DNA of 64,000 bases from Halalkalibacter oceani (GTDB lineage: Bacteria > Bacillota > Bacilli > Bacillales > Bacillaceae_D). The notes under the pieces were generated by a model. The model ran no database searches, had not been told where the DNA came from, and saw nothing but the letters and a program-made list of their open reading frames with translations. The number at the start of each line of letters is the position of its first letter. Positions within the stretch are counted from its first letter, which is position 1. This document shows, piece after piece, positions 33,719 through 42,489 of the stretch. A program made the position numbers and the translations under genes. The stretch spans positions 124,001 through 188,000 of the forward strand of contig NZ_JAMBOL010000001.1 of the NCBI RefSeq assembly GCF_023715605.1, read 5' to 3'.

Positions 33719-33815
33719 TAAAATATAAAGGCAGTCATAAATATAGACGATTTATTATTGCAGTCAAATAGCTAATGGCAAGTATAGGTGCATCTCAATA
33801 CTTGCCATTTTTTGT
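33719..33815 (+). ncRNA. Candidate small RNA ending in a terminator (speculative)
   Basis: The AT-rich 600-base gap between the PepSY and DUF4127 genes holds an extended -10 (TGG-TAAAAT, 33719-33724; -35 weak). About 50 bases later comes a clean terminator, AATGGCAAGTAT (33774-33785) with ATACTTGCCATT (33798-33809), followed by TTTTTTG. No coding frame lies between. A transcript of about 85 nt is possible. Upstream, at 33550-33650, is a frame without a start codon that encodes a short hydrophobic tail, perhaps a gene remnant. Confidence 0.25.
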
Positions 33816-33923
33816 TTTGCCTCTTTACATAAGTTGAAACTTAAGTTAAAAGAATCCAATGGTGGTGTGATTGGTCAAGATTCCGTTGTATTGATCGTGA
33901 ATTCACTAACTCCTTATGTGATT

Positions 33924-33958
33924 AAAAGACCTGCACCAGTTTTGACGCAGGTCTTTTT
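33924..33958. terminator. Bidirectional terminator
   Basis: AAAAGACCTGC (33924-33934) and GCAGGTCTTTTT (33947-33958) form a perfect stem with A and T tracts on both sides. It can end the minus-strand DUF4127 transcript. The bases from 33960 to 34126 are AT-rich and show no gene. Confidence 0.75.
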
Positions 33959-34126
33959 AAATCTAAGATTTATAAAACCTAACCCCAACTGGCTGTAAGG
34001 TTATCCGAGAAATTGCAATAAAAACTAAAACAGCTTTATTACACAATAATCGGCAAATTTTGGCTTAGTTGAATCTTGTATCGTGGTAAAAGACTCCTAC
34101 TGCACAATAACAGACTTTCAAGCGTT

Positions 34127-35812
34127 TTACCCGAGCGTGACGGTTGGATTAAGCGTAATTTCAAAAGCCCGCCCCCAGGAAAATTCAGGGTTTCCATAAG
34201 CGAGGGAGGCGCTGCGGTAAGCAGAAAGGTTCCACGATGAGCCGTTTATTTGTCGGATATTATAGGAAGCGCAGAAAGCGGGCTCGGCGGCGAGAGTGCT
34301 TGTATACGCCTGCATTTGTTCGCGGAGAACGGCAGTCAGCTGTAAGTAGTCGCTGCTCGTGTTGAACAGCAGCATATTTTGATCGGGAGCGACATTTGTA
34401 TAGGCAGAGCGTTCCGCTGAAATGGCGCGGATGTCTCCGATCGTTTCCCGCTTGTAATAATAATCCTTGAGAAATCTTTTGAACAATAAGGAGCCGTGGG
34501 CGTTGACCGCGATGTTCAGCGCCTCTGCTTCGGTTTCACTCTTTAAAAAATCGTAACGCGCCTGCCCCATTCCGACGGCAATGCCGATTTTATTTCCAGC
34601 TGTGTTCCAGCCGCTGTAGCCGAGAATACGTCCTGTAAACGGGGTTGCCAGCAAGGAGTGGGTAACGGTCGGATCAGCGGGACCAGCTCCAACGAAATCA
34701 ATGACGATTGTCGGAAGTTGTTTTTTTCCGTTTGCTGCCATCCGCCTTGCCGCATTTTCAGCTTCAGCGGAGCTCGTTATCGAAATGATTTCGATGTCAT
34801 ATGGGCCGCTCGTTACATAGTCCCCGCCTGTTATCTCGACGTGATGACGAATATTGTCTTCAATATTCATATATTCATATGGGTTGATGATGGTGGAACC
34901 GTGCGGCCCGTAGTAGCGTGTCTGAAAGCGGGGCGTTGAACTGCCGTGCTGCAAATGGTTCACCATACGCGCCAGCAGGCAATGGCCGAGGCCGTCAGCA
35001 TCCGGCAGTATAATTGCCCGCTCGCGGTTTTGTCCGTTTGTTCCGTCGAGCCATTCATTGATCCGGGCTTCGATCCAATTGATTTCATTCATCTGCACGC
35101 CTTCGGTCGAGGCATCATCGACACCAATCGCCAGAAAGTCGATCACCTGCTGTTTCGCCAGCTGTTCAAGGACATAGCGATTCGTTTTAAACTTATGACG
35201 GCGGGCGTGGTAGTATTGCTCTTTATTGAAGTGAACAGGATCGCCAAAGGCTGTACCGTCTGGACGGAGATCATAGCCGTTTAGAATCGGTTCGAACTCC
35301 GTTTCCGTTTTTCGCGTTTGCTGCATAAAGCTTCTCGATTCAGTATAAGAATCTTGCGTCTCACTTTCGACGAACGGAGTAGTGGCGAGACGCATCACCG
35401 TATCGAGCACATAGATAGGTTTATGCGGATAACGCTGTTTGATTTGCTTCAGCGTATCGAGCAGGCCGGTTACGGTTGAATCGTAATGCGGGTATGTTCC
35501 TCCGCTTGTCGGGCGGAGGCGGCGGCTGCCGATCAGACCCCCGTACACGAGCATATCAATCGAAATAATAAAGCCATCAACCGAATCTGCATGGTTGACA
35601 ATAAACTGCCGGATATCCGCCGGATTTCCGAAAGTCGGTGAATACGTGCTTGTTATTGATGAGCCACAAGCGAGTAGCTGCGAATCTAACCGGTTCCTGA
35701 TTGACGCTGTGTTTGGGGTTATAACCTCAATCCCCGCTGATTTTCCTTGCATGATCACATCGTCAGTGTTGACCGGTCTGTCATCAAGTGGTACATACAG
35801 AATTCTCCCCAT
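34127..35812 (-). CDS. DUF4127 family protein
   Basis: This 561-residue protein begins MGRILYVPLDDRPVNTDDV, the hallmark of DUF4127, and contains GFIISIDMLVYGGLIGSR, VLDTVMRLATTPF, LAIGVDDASTEGVQMNEINW and ILPDADGLGHCLLARM. The family function is unknown; conserved Asp residues in these motifs suggest a metal-dependent enzyme. No signal peptide is visible. ATG 35812 follows GGAGGGG. The gene stands alone on the minus strand, with AT-rich non-coding DNA downstream, so it may have been gained independently. Confidence 0.85.
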   Translation of the reverse strand: MGRILYVPLDDRPVNTDDVIMQGKSAGIEVITPNTASIRNRLDSQLLACGSSITSTYSPTFGNPADIRQFIVNHADSVDGFIISIDMLVYGGLIGSRRLRPTSGGTYPHYDSTVTGLLDTLKQIKQRYPHKPIYVLDTVMRLATTPFVESETQDSYTESRSFMQQTRKTETEFEPILNGYDLRPDGTAFGDPVHFNKEQYYHARRHKFKTNRYVLEQLAKQQVIDFLAIGVDDASTEGVQMNEINWIEARINEWLDGTNGQNRERAIILPDADGLGHCLLARMVNHLQHGSSTPRFQTRYYGPHGSTIINPYEYMNIEDNIRHHVEITGGDYVTSGPYDIEIISITSSAEAENAARRMAANGKKQLPTIVIDFVGAGPADPTVTHSLLATPFTGRILGYSGWNTAGNKIGIAVGMGQARYDFLKSETEAEALNIAVNAHGSLLFKRFLKDYYYKRETIGDIRAISAERSAYTNVAPDQNMLLFNTSSDYLQLTAVLREQMQAYTSTLAAEPAFCASYNIRQINGSSWNLSAYRSASLAYGNPEFSWGRAFEITLNPTVTLG

Positions 35813-36190
35813 TCAAACCCCTCCATTTGTCTCTTTGTAGCAGCGCGTGAAAAAGTCGCGCTTAGTCATCCCTATGCAAAAGAGAAGGAGGATTTCATCA
35901 TCCTTTTGACCTCTGCCGAAAGCCGGTTTTTAAAGCGGACGAGCAGTTCACGGCCAATGCGTCATATTTGGAGTTGCCCCCTCGATCGTTTTTCTGTTTT
36001 TTAGCTGTGAATTGGGGAAAATGGTAGTATGCGAAGAAGATGATCCAAGTGAAAGTGGACCTGGTTTCTGAGCAGTTCCTTTGGCTGTCACAAAAGCTTC
36101 GGATGGAATTGATTTTTGGGATTGACTTTTAAGTGAAATGAGTTAGTATGTATAATATTCAAAACTTTTAGAGTAATAGAGGTGCAAGTT
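35813..36190 (+). promoter_or_regulatory. Divergent intergenic region with aminotransferase promoter
   Basis: The region separates the minus-strand DUF4127 gene from the aminotransferase gene. A TTGACT at 36124-36129 followed by TAGTAT or TATAAT near 36145-36158 probably forms the promoter, although the spacing to the better TATAAT is too long (23 bases). No other gene is seen here. Confidence 0.35.
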
Positions 36191-37408
36191 ATGAAATATG
36201 CCTTTGCAAATCGCGTTCGTCATTTACAATCCTCCGCTGTGCGGGACATTCTTAAGGTTGTCGGACAGGGCAATGTTATTTCATTTGCCGGTGGGCTGCC
36301 GGATGATGACTTATTTCCGATTGAAGGGATAGAAGAAGCCTTTTCCCGCGTGTTTGAGTCAGGAAAAGGGGCGTTGCAATATATGGAAACAGAGGGCTAT
36401 CGTCCGCTGCGTGAAGTGATTCTTGAAAGAATGAGCAAAAAGGGAGTGAGCGGCTTTTCAACCGATGAGGTTCTCTTGACGACCGGGTCGCAGCAAGCGA
36501 TTGATTTGTTCTCAAGAATCATGCTGAGTCCTGGCGATGTGATTTTAACGGAGGACCCGACCTATTTGGCTGCGCTCCAGGTGTTTAAGTCCTATGAGGC
36601 TGAGGTAATCGCTGTCGACTCGGATGACAATGGCATGCTTCCTGAAGATTTAGAAAGAAAACTGAAGCTGTTTAAGCCGAAAAGCATTTATGTCGTGCCG
36701 ACTTTCTCCAACCCGGCGGGCCGCGTCTGGTCACTGGAACGGCGCAAGATGCTCGTTAAGCTTGCTCATAAATACAAGGTAGTCATTTTTGAGGATGATC
36801 CGTATGGAGAGATCCAATTCAGACCGGAGGAAACGTATACGCCACTTGCCGCGCTTGATGATGGGACGCATGTGTTATATACGAGTACCTTTTCCAAAAC
36901 GGCGGTGCCGGGATTGCGGACAGGCTGGGTTGTCGGTCCATTCCAGGTCATTCGGATGATGGCCCAGGCGAAGCAGGCGAATGATCTTCATTCCAATTCA
37001 CTGTCGCAGCAGGCACTGTATCAGCTGTGCCGCCATTTTGACTTGGACGGCCATATCCAAAACCTAGTTAAGGTGTACAAGAGCCGGATGGAAGTGATGG
37101 TGAACTGTCTGGAGCGGGCCGATTTGCCGGACCTGCGCTTCGTCACACCGAAAGGCGGGATGTTCCTCTGGGTCGAGCTTGAAAAGTCGCTTAACACGAC
37201 GACGCTGCTCAATACAGCGGTGGAAAAGGGAGTCGCCTATGTGCCGGGTGAGCCGTTCTATGCCGGAAAACCTGAGAAAAACACGATGCGTCTGAATTAT
37301 ACGCACTCCACCCCGGAAAAAATTGAACAGGGGATGGGCTTGCTCGTGGAGCTTTTGGCGGCGCAGGCGGAAACGAAAAACAAGCCGGTAGAAATCGGCA
37401 GCTACTAA
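36191..37408 (+). CDS. PLP-dependent aminotransferase, class I/II (2-aminoadipate-type)
   Basis: This protein of about 405 residues has the fold type I aminotransferase motifs. The cofactor lysine is Lys236 in STFSKTAVPGLRTGW, Asp203 and Tyr205 are in FEDDPYGE, and FSNPAGR is at about 172. N-terminal VISFAGGLPDDDLFP and YMETEGYRPLREVI resemble the LysN/Kat-II and MocR-like group that includes 2-aminoadipate and aromatic or branched-chain aminotransferases. ATG 36191 is favoured over GTG 36182 by AGAGGTG spacing. It could supply keto acids to the downstream leucine-degradation operon, but the specificity is not shown. Confidence 0.85.
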   Translation: MKYAFANRVRHLQSSAVRDILKVVGQGNVISFAGGLPDDDLFPIEGIEEAFSRVFESGKGALQYMETEGYRPLREVILERMSKKGVSGFSTDEVLLTTGSQQAIDLFSRIMLSPGDVILTEDPTYLAALQVFKSYEAEVIAVDSDDNGMLPEDLERKLKLFKPKSIYVVPTFSNPAGRVWSLERRKMLVKLAHKYKVVIFEDDPYGEIQFRPEETYTPLAALDDGTHVLYTSTFSKTAVPGLRTGWVVGPFQVIRMMAQAKQANDLHSNSLSQQALYQLCRHFDLDGHIQNLVKVYKSRMEVMVNCLERADLPDLRFVTPKGGMFLWVELEKSLNTTTLLNTAVEKGVAYVPGEPFYAGKPEKNTMRLNYTHSTPEKIEQGMGLLVELLAAQAETKNKPVEIGSY

Positions 37409-37425
37409 AAAATACAGATTCAATC

Positions 37426-37466
37426 AAAGCCGTCTGCGGGGACTTCATCCGCGGGCGGCTTTTTTT
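37426..37466 (+). terminator. Rho-independent terminator after the aminotransferase gene
   Basis: AAAGCCGTCTGCGG pairs with CCGCGGGCGGCTTT (two mismatches) and is followed by TTTT. Confidence 0.82.
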
Positions 37467-37503
37467 AGTCTTTTTGAATAATGATTCGCCGGGGAGATGT
37501 GTG

Positions 37504-37634
37504 GAGAATCGAGGAAGGGCGTCGGCTTCGCGCGTTACGCGGCAGCCTGAAAGAAGCCCGCTTTCAGTCATCCTTAAAAAATGGTAACGGCTTCGCACGC
37601 CGCTTTAAAGAAAAACCGTCTGGCGGTTTTTCTC
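37504..37634 (+). repeat. Structured intergenic element, copy 2
   Basis: GGCGT (37518-37522) pairs with ACGCC (37597-37601), GTTAC (37534-37538) with GTAAC (37584-37588), and CTGAAAG (37547-37553) with CTTTCAG (37561-37567). A trailing hairpin AGAAAAACCG..GCGGTTTTTCT (37610-37634) follows. It is closely repeated 157 bases downstream. Confidence 0.72.
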
Positions 37635-37660
37635 ATTTACGAAATCAAACATTTACAGGG

Positions 37661-37792
37661 GAGAATCGAGGAAGGGCGTCGGCTTCGCGCGTTACGCGGC
37701 TGCCTGAAGGAAGCCCGTTTTCAGTCATCCTTAAAAAATGGTAACGGCTTCGCACGCCGCTTTAAAGAAAAGCCGCTACGCGGTTTTTCTTT
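37661..37792 (+). repeat. Structured intergenic element, copy 3 (tandem with copy 2)
   Basis: Nearly identical to the copy at 37504 from GAGAATCGAGG onward, with single-base differences in the inner hairpin and in the trailing hairpin (AAGAAAAGCCGC..GCGGTTTTTCTT). From 37793 to 37972 I see no gene, only an imperfect hairpin near 37898-37930 (GCTGAAAAAG..CTTTTTCACAGC). Confidence 0.72.
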
Positions 37793-37972
37793 GACATTGT
37801 TAGTGGTGTTTTTGAATAAAGATATAAAGATCGTTGAACAGAGGCTTTACCATGCTACTGTTCGAACACCCTGGCTGAACGGGAGGCCATTGAAACTGCT
37901 GAAAAAGTGAAAATCGTCCTTTTTCACAGCTTCTCTTTAACGGCGGGCTTTGGGTAACGTAAAGAGAAGTTA

Positions 37973-37986
37973 TGATAGCGCTTTCA
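37973..37986 (+). promoter_or_regulatory. CcpA cre box upstream of the yng-type operon
   Basis: TGATAGCGCTTTCA matches the cre consensus TGWNANCGNTNWCA at every position. It lies 55 bases before the acyl-CoA dehydrogenase start. CATAATAT (37985-37992) just after it resembles a SigE -10, but no convincing -35 is seen. Confidence 0.72.
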
Positions 37987-38040
37987 TAATATGCGCTTTG
38001 AAAATGAGCGCTTGTTCAGCGGAGTAAAAGGAGGTTTCTG

Positions 38041-39183
38041 ATGAATTTTGAGTTGACAAAGGAACAGCGGATGATCCGCAATCTCGTTCGTGATTTCGCT
38101 CAAAAAGAACTGGCTCCATTGGCGGAACGGCTCGATGACGAAGCGGAATTTCCGGCTGAACAATTTGCGCAAATGGGCGAGCTAGGTCTGCTTGGTTTGC
38201 CCTTTCCCGAACAATATGGCGGTGCCGGCGCCGATACGATTTCCTACGCGCTTGCCGTGGAAGAAATCGGGCGGGCCTGCGGCGGGACGGGGCTAAGCTA
38301 TGCGGCGGCGGTGTCGCTTGGCGCCAGTCCGATTTATTATTTCGGCACGGAGGAACAAAAAAAGAAATATTTGCCACCGCTGGCAAAAGGGGAAGCGTTC
38401 GGGGCATTTGGCTTAACGGAGCCTAACGCCGGCTCGGATGCTGGAGGAACGCAAACGACGGCAGTGCTTGATGGCGAGGAGTACGTAATCAACGGGGAAA
38501 AATGCTGGATTACGAACGCCGGCATTGCCGAAATTATCACGATTACGGCGGTGACGGCCCGTGATGTGCAAGGAAGAAAGGTGATTTCGGCCTTTATCGT
38601 CCCGACGGATCAGAAGGGTGTAACGATCCGCTGCCAGTACAAAAAAATGGGGGTACGCGCGTCCAACACATGTCAAGTATTGCTCGAGGATGTTCGCGTG
38701 CCGAAGGAAAACGTGCTCGGCGATCCGGCTGGAGGCTTTAAACAGTTTCTCCTCACGCTTGACGGCGGACGGATTTCAATTGGCGCGCTCGCTGTCGGCA
38801 TCGCCCAGGCCGCATTTGACAAGGCGCTCGCCTATGCCAAGGAACGCAAGCAGTTTGGCAAAGCGATTTCGTCGTTTCAGGCGATTCAATTTAAGCTGGC
38901 TGATATGGCGCTTGACATTGAACTGGCGCGCAATATGGTGCTTAAAGCAGCATGGCTCAAGGATGAGGGCAAGCCATTTGCTAAAGAAGCAGCCTTCGCC
39001 AAGCTGTTTGCCTCCGAGGCGGCGACGCGCGTTTGCAATCAGGCGCTGCAAATTCACGGCGGCTACGGCTATATGCGGGAGTACGGGGTTGAGCGGATGC
39101 TCCGTGACGCCAAATTGCTGGAAATCGGGGAGGGGACCTCTGAAATCCAGCGGCTCGTCATCGCAAGAAAGCTTGGCTGCTAA
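38041..39183 (+). CDS. yngJ: Acyl-CoA dehydrogenase (YngJ-like)
   Basis: This 380-residue flavoprotein is full length for the acyl-CoA dehydrogenase family. [14 protein letters not shown] and [18 protein letters not shown] are substrate/FAD segments, and [21 protein letters not shown] leads to the catalytic region. The catalytic base appears to be Glu364 in [10 protein letters not shown], the medium/short-chain type position, whereas human isovaleryl-CoA dehydrogenase has a non-acidic residue there. Operon context indicates isovaleryl-CoA oxidation to 3-methylcrotonyl-CoA. AAAGGAGG precedes ATG 38041. First gene of the operon. Confidence 0.9.
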   Translation: MNFELTKEQRMIRNLVRDFAQKELAPLAERLDDEAEFPAEQFAQMGELGLLGLPFPEQYGGAGADTISYALAVEEIGRACGGTGLSYAAAVSLGASPIYYFGTEEQKKKYLPPLAKGEAFGAFGLTEPNAGSDAGGTQTTAVLDGEEYVINGEKCWITNAGIAEIITITAVTARDVQGRKVISAFIVPTDQKGVTIRCQYKKMGVRASNTCQVLLEDVRVPKENVLGDPAGGFKQFLLTLDGGRISIGALAVGIAQAAFDKALAYAKERKQFGKAISSFQAIQFKLADMALDIELARNMVLKAAWLKDEGKPFAKEAAFAKLFASEAATRVCNQALQIHGGYGYMREYGVERMLRDAKLLEIGEGTSEIQRLVIARKLGC

Positions 39184-39209
39184 AGCAAAATCGGAGGGAG
39201 GTGCAGACG

Positions 39210-40559
39210 GTGTTTACGAAAATAGTGATTGCCAATCGTGGAGAAATCGCCGTCCGGGTAATTCGTACGTGCCGGCGGCTCGGCATTAAAACGGTTGCCG
39301 TCTATTCCGAGGCTGACCGGACGGCGGCGCATGTTTTTCTTGCGGATGAAGCCTATTTGCTCGGGGCGGCGCCAGTGAGCGAAAGCTACTTAAATGGTGA
39401 AAAACTGATCAGCATTGCAAAAGCAGCGAAAGCGGAGGCGATCCATCCGGGCTACGGCTTTTTATCCGAACAGGCGTCATTTGCGAGCCGTTGTCAGGAA
39501 GAGGGACTTGTCTTCATCGGACCTTCGCCGGAGATTATCGCTTTAATGGGAGATAAAATTGCGGCGCGAAAGGCGATGGAAGCAGCCGGATTTCCGGTAA
39601 TTCCGGGAACGATGGAAGCCGTGAAAAACGAAGAGGAAGCGGTCGACGCCGCGGCTGAAATCGGTTTTCCCGTGATGCTGAAGGCGGCGGCAGGTGGAGG
39701 GGGAATCGGAATGGAGCTTGTCCGCAATCCGATTCAGCTGAAGCAGGCGTTCGACGCCACTCGGCAGCGGGCCTCGCGCTTTTTCAAAAACGGCGAAATG
39801 TTTTTGGAAAAAGCTCTGGAAGGCACCAGGCATATTGAAATTCAGCTTTTAGCCGATCATGATGGTCATGTCATTCATTTGTTTGAACGGGACTGCTCCA
39901 TTCAACGCCGTCATCAGAAAGTGATCGAGGAAGCGCCGGCCGCGTCGATCATCGGACCTTTAAGGGAGAAAATCGCCGAACTGGCTGTTACAGCGGCGAA
40001 GCAGCTTGGCTATACGAATGCCGGTACGATAGAATGCTTAGTCGATCAGGAGCAAAACGTCTATTTTTTGGAGATGAATACGCGCCTCCAGGTCGAGCAT
40101 CCGGTAACGGAGGAAGTGACAGGGCTTGATCTTGTCGAGTGGCAGCTGCGGATTGCCGCCGGAGAAAAACTGGAGCTGCGGCAGGAGGAGATCGCCTGCA
40201 CAGGGCATGCGCTTGAGGCGCGGATTTATGCCGAAGACCCGGAGACTTTTCTGCCTTCTCCCGGAAAAATCACCGGCCTGCTGCAGCCGCAGGAGCCTTA
40301 TATTCGCCATGAATGCGCCGTTTCAAAAGGAAGTGTCGTCTCGCCGTTTTACGACCCGATGATCGCGAAGATTATCGTTAACGGCTCGTCGCGGCTGGAA
40401 GCAATCGAGCGGATGAAGTACGCCCTGCGCCGCTATCAGATTGAAGGCATCAAAACAAACCTCCCGCTTTTAAGGAAGGTGATCAATCATCACGAGTTTT
40501 CAAAAGGGAACGTCACAACGAAGTTTATTATGGAACATATCGACAACGGGGAGAGTTGA
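39210..40559 (+). CDS. yngH: Biotin carboxylase subunit of a 3-methylcrotonyl-CoA-type carboxylase
   Basis: This protein of about 449 residues has the biotin carboxylase fold: KIVIANRGEIAVRVIRTC, ATP-grasp loop KAAAGGGGIGM, FLEMNTRLQVEHPVTE and RDCSIQRRHQKVIEEAP. It carboxylates biotin on the small carrier encoded next, using ATP and bicarbonate. GTG 39210 gives the best spacing to GGAGGGAGG; GTG 39201 is in frame. It lacks the carrier domain found in fused MccA proteins, as in Bacillus subtilis YngH, where the carrier is a separate small gene. Confidence 0.93.
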   Translation: MFTKIVIANRGEIAVRVIRTCRRLGIKTVAVYSEADRTAAHVFLADEAYLLGAAPVSESYLNGEKLISIAKAAKAEAIHPGYGFLSEQASFASRCQEEGLVFIGPSPEIIALMGDKIAARKAMEAAGFPVIPGTMEAVKNEEEAVDAAAEIGFPVMLKAAAGGGGIGMELVRNPIQLKQAFDATRQRASRFFKNGEMFLEKALEGTRHIEIQLLADHDGHVIHLFERDCSIQRRHQKVIEEAPAASIIGPLREKIAELAVTAAKQLGYTNAGTIECLVDQEQNVYFLEMNTRLQVEHPVTEEVTGLDLVEWQLRIAAGEKLELRQEEIACTGHALEARIYAEDPETFLPSPGKITGLLQPQEPYIRHECAVSKGSVVSPFYDPMIAKIIVNGSSRLEAIERMKYALRRYQIEGIKTNLPLLRKVINHHEFSKGNVTTKFIMEHIDNGES

Positions 40560-40562
40560 AAT

Positions 40563-40775
40563 ATGGCTGAAATTAAAGCAATGATGGCAGGGAATGTTTG
40601 GAAGATTATCGTTCAGGTTGGCGATGAGGTGACGGTCGGGCAGCAAGTCGCGATACTTGAATCGATGAAGATGGAAATCTCGATAGAAGCTGCAAGCAGT
40701 GGAACGGTGACGGCGATTTTGAAGGAGGAAGGTGAGTTTGTCAACGAAGGCGACGTGCTGATGGAAATGACATGA
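40563..40775 (+). CDS. yngHB: Biotin carboxyl carrier protein
   Basis: This 70-residue single biotinyl domain carries the biotin attachment lysine in ESMKMEI (Lys36). It shuttles carboxybiotin between the biotin carboxylase (upstream) and the carboxyltransferase (42490). ATG 40563 follows GGGGAGAG and lies 3 bases after the previous stop. It is a dedicated small carrier, typical of the yng operon. Confidence 0.93.
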   Translation: MAEIKAMMAGNVWKIIVQVGDEVTVGQQVAILESMKMEISIEAASSGTVTAILKEEGEFVNEGDVLMEMT

Positions 40776-40790
40776 GGAAGGAGGAGCAGG

Positions 40791-41702
40791 ATGACTGACA
40801 GCAGTCAAGTGTATGTCCGTGAGGTTGGACCGAGAGACGGACTCCAGCATGAGCAAACATGGCTGGATACGGCCGATAAGCTGAACTGGATCGAACAGCT
40901 GGGGGAAGCCGGGCTGACGTATATCGAGATCACCTCCTTTGTCTCCCCGTCGTGGATTCCGGCATTGGCCGATGCGGACGAGGTGGCGCGCACGCTTAAG
41001 AAAAGTCCCGGGGTTACCTATGCCGCGCTCGTCCCGAACAGAAAGGGACTTGAACGGGCTTTGCTTGCTAATATTGATGAAGTCGCGATTTTTCTTTCAG
41101 CAAGTGAAACGCATAATCAGAAGAACATCAATGCCGATACGGAGTCGGCGCTTGCCCGTTTGAGCCGGGTGGCCGAGGAGGCGCGGCAGTCCGGGAAGGC
41201 GGTGCGCGGCTATCTTTCGATGGCATTCGGCTGCCCTTATGAAGGCAAGGTGGAGGTCGACGAGGTCGAACGGCTGGCGGAGCGTCTGTTTGAAATGGGA
41301 GTAACGGAGCTGTCACTCGGCGATACGATTGGCATTGCCGGACCGAAGCAAATTGAGGCTGTTATCAGCCGGCTTGGCCGCATGATTCCGCTTGAGCGGC
41401 TCGCTCTTCATCCTCATAATACCTATGGGACAGGACTCGCGAACATCTATGCTGCTTTTCAGCTCGGGATCCGCCGCTTTGACGGCTCGACGGGAGGGAT
41501 TGGCGGCTGTCCTTACGCCCGCGGCGCTTCCGGAAATGTCGCGACAGAGGATCTTGTGTACTTGATGCAAACGCTCGGCGCAAAGACCGGCAATGATCTT
41601 GTCCGGCTGACAAGTTCGGCACAATGGATTGAAAAGCGGCTTGGGCGGCCGTTGCCGAGCAGTCAATTACAGCTGAGCAAAGAGGAAGGGCGGTGCTTGT
41701 GA
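40791..41702 (+). CDS. yngG: Hydroxymethylglutaryl-CoA lyase
   Basis: This 303-residue TIM-barrel enzyme cleaves 3-hydroxy-3-methylglutaryl-CoA to acetyl-CoA and acetoacetate, the last step of leucine breakdown. VREVGPRDGLQHEQ holds the catalytic Arg and metal Asp, LHPHNTYGTGLANI the metal histidines, and GGIGGCPYARGASGNVATED the active-site Cys loop. ATG 40791 follows GGAGGAG. The stop overlaps the next start as GTGA. Confidence 0.95.
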   Translation: MTDSSQVYVREVGPRDGLQHEQTWLDTADKLNWIEQLGEAGLTYIEITSFVSPSWIPALADADEVARTLKKSPGVTYAALVPNRKGLERALLANIDEVAIFLSASETHNQKNINADTESALARLSRVAEEARQSGKAVRGYLSMAFGCPYEGKVEVDEVERLAERLFEMGVTELSLGDTIGIAGPKQIEAVISRLGRMIPLERLALHPHNTYGTGLANIYAAFQLGIRRFDGSTGGIGGCPYARGASGNVATEDLVYLMQTLGAKTGNDLVRLTSSAQWIEKRLGRPLPSSQLQLSKEEGRCL

Positions 41703-42478
41703 GCGCGTTGATTGCTGTTGAGAATAGAGGCAAGGGAATCGTTTTGATTACGCTGCGTCAGCCGGAACGCGCCAATGCTTTATCACTCGCGCTGCTTGTC
41801 GATTTGCAGCGGGTGCTGCGCGAAACGGTGGAGAGAGAACCTCGCGTGCTCTTGTTCAGAGGCGAAGGAGAGAATGTCTTTTGCGCCGGGGCTGATTTGA
41901 AGGAAAGGGTGAAGATGACGGAAGCTGAAGTGCGCCGGACGCTCTCGTTCATCCGGGCGACGATTGAAGCGGTGGCGGCAGTGAAGCAGCCGACGATCGC
42001 CGCGATGAACGGTCATGCCTTTGGCGGAGGACTGGAGCTCGGATTAGCCTGTGATCTGCGCGTTGTCGGCGCCACGAGTTTATACGGCTTGAGCGAGACG
42101 TCATTAGGGATTATTCCGGGGGCGGGTGGAACGCAACGTCTGGCGCGATTAATCGGCTTAGGAAAAGCGAAAGAGCTGATTTACACGGCTGCCCGGATTT
42201 CCGGCAAGGAAGCGGAACGAATCGGGCTGGCAGAAAAGGCGGTTCCGCAGGAAAAGGTTGTGGAAGAGGCGTTGCAGCTTGCCGGTAAAATCGCTGAACA
42301 AGGGCCGATCGCGGTTCAGCAGGCGAAGCAGGCAATCGACGCCGGCTATGATCTTGATCTGCAGACGGCGCTGACGATTGAACAGCTCGCCTATGAGCGG
42401 ACGCTGTCGACAAAGGACCGGCTTGAAGGATTGCGCGCCTTTCAGGAAAAGCGCAAGCCACATTATAAAGGTGAGTAG
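41699..42478 (+). CDS. yngF: Enoyl-CoA hydratase (methylglutaconyl-CoA hydratase, YngF-like)
   Basis: This crotonase of about 259 residues has an intact hydratase active site: VFCAGADLKERVKM, GGGLELGLACDLRV with the first Glu and YGLSETSLGIIPGAGGTQRL with the second. By context it hydrates 3-methylglutaconyl-CoA to HMG-CoA. GTG 41699 overlaps the lyase stop (GTGA) and is well spaced from AGGAAGGG; GTG 41693 is an in-frame alternative. Contrast the crotonase at 1533, which lacks the second Glu. Confidence 0.92.
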   Translation: MSALIAVENRGKGIVLITLRQPERANALSLALLVDLQRVLRETVEREPRVLLFRGEGENVFCAGADLKERVKMTEAEVRRTLSFIRATIEAVAAVKQPTIAAMNGHAFGGGLELGLACDLRVVGATSLYGLSETSLGIIPGAGGTQRLARLIGLGKAKELIYTAARISGKEAERIGLAEKAVPQEKVVEEALQLAGKIAEQGPIAVQQAKQAIDAGYDLDLQTALTIEQLAYERTLSTKDRLEGLRAFQEKRKPHYKGE

Positions 42479-42489
42479 GAGGGAGAAAA

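Noticed and set aside
37504-37792. CRISPR-like tandem repeat
   Set aside because: Only two long units with internal hairpins, no short regular repeats with unique spacers, and no cas genes in the window.
37481-37910. Open frames of 87 and 109 codons rich in Arg and Phe
   Set aside because: They run across the two tandem structured repeats in overlapping frames, have no convincing ribosome sites and repeat the same peptide, so they are a by-product of the repeats.
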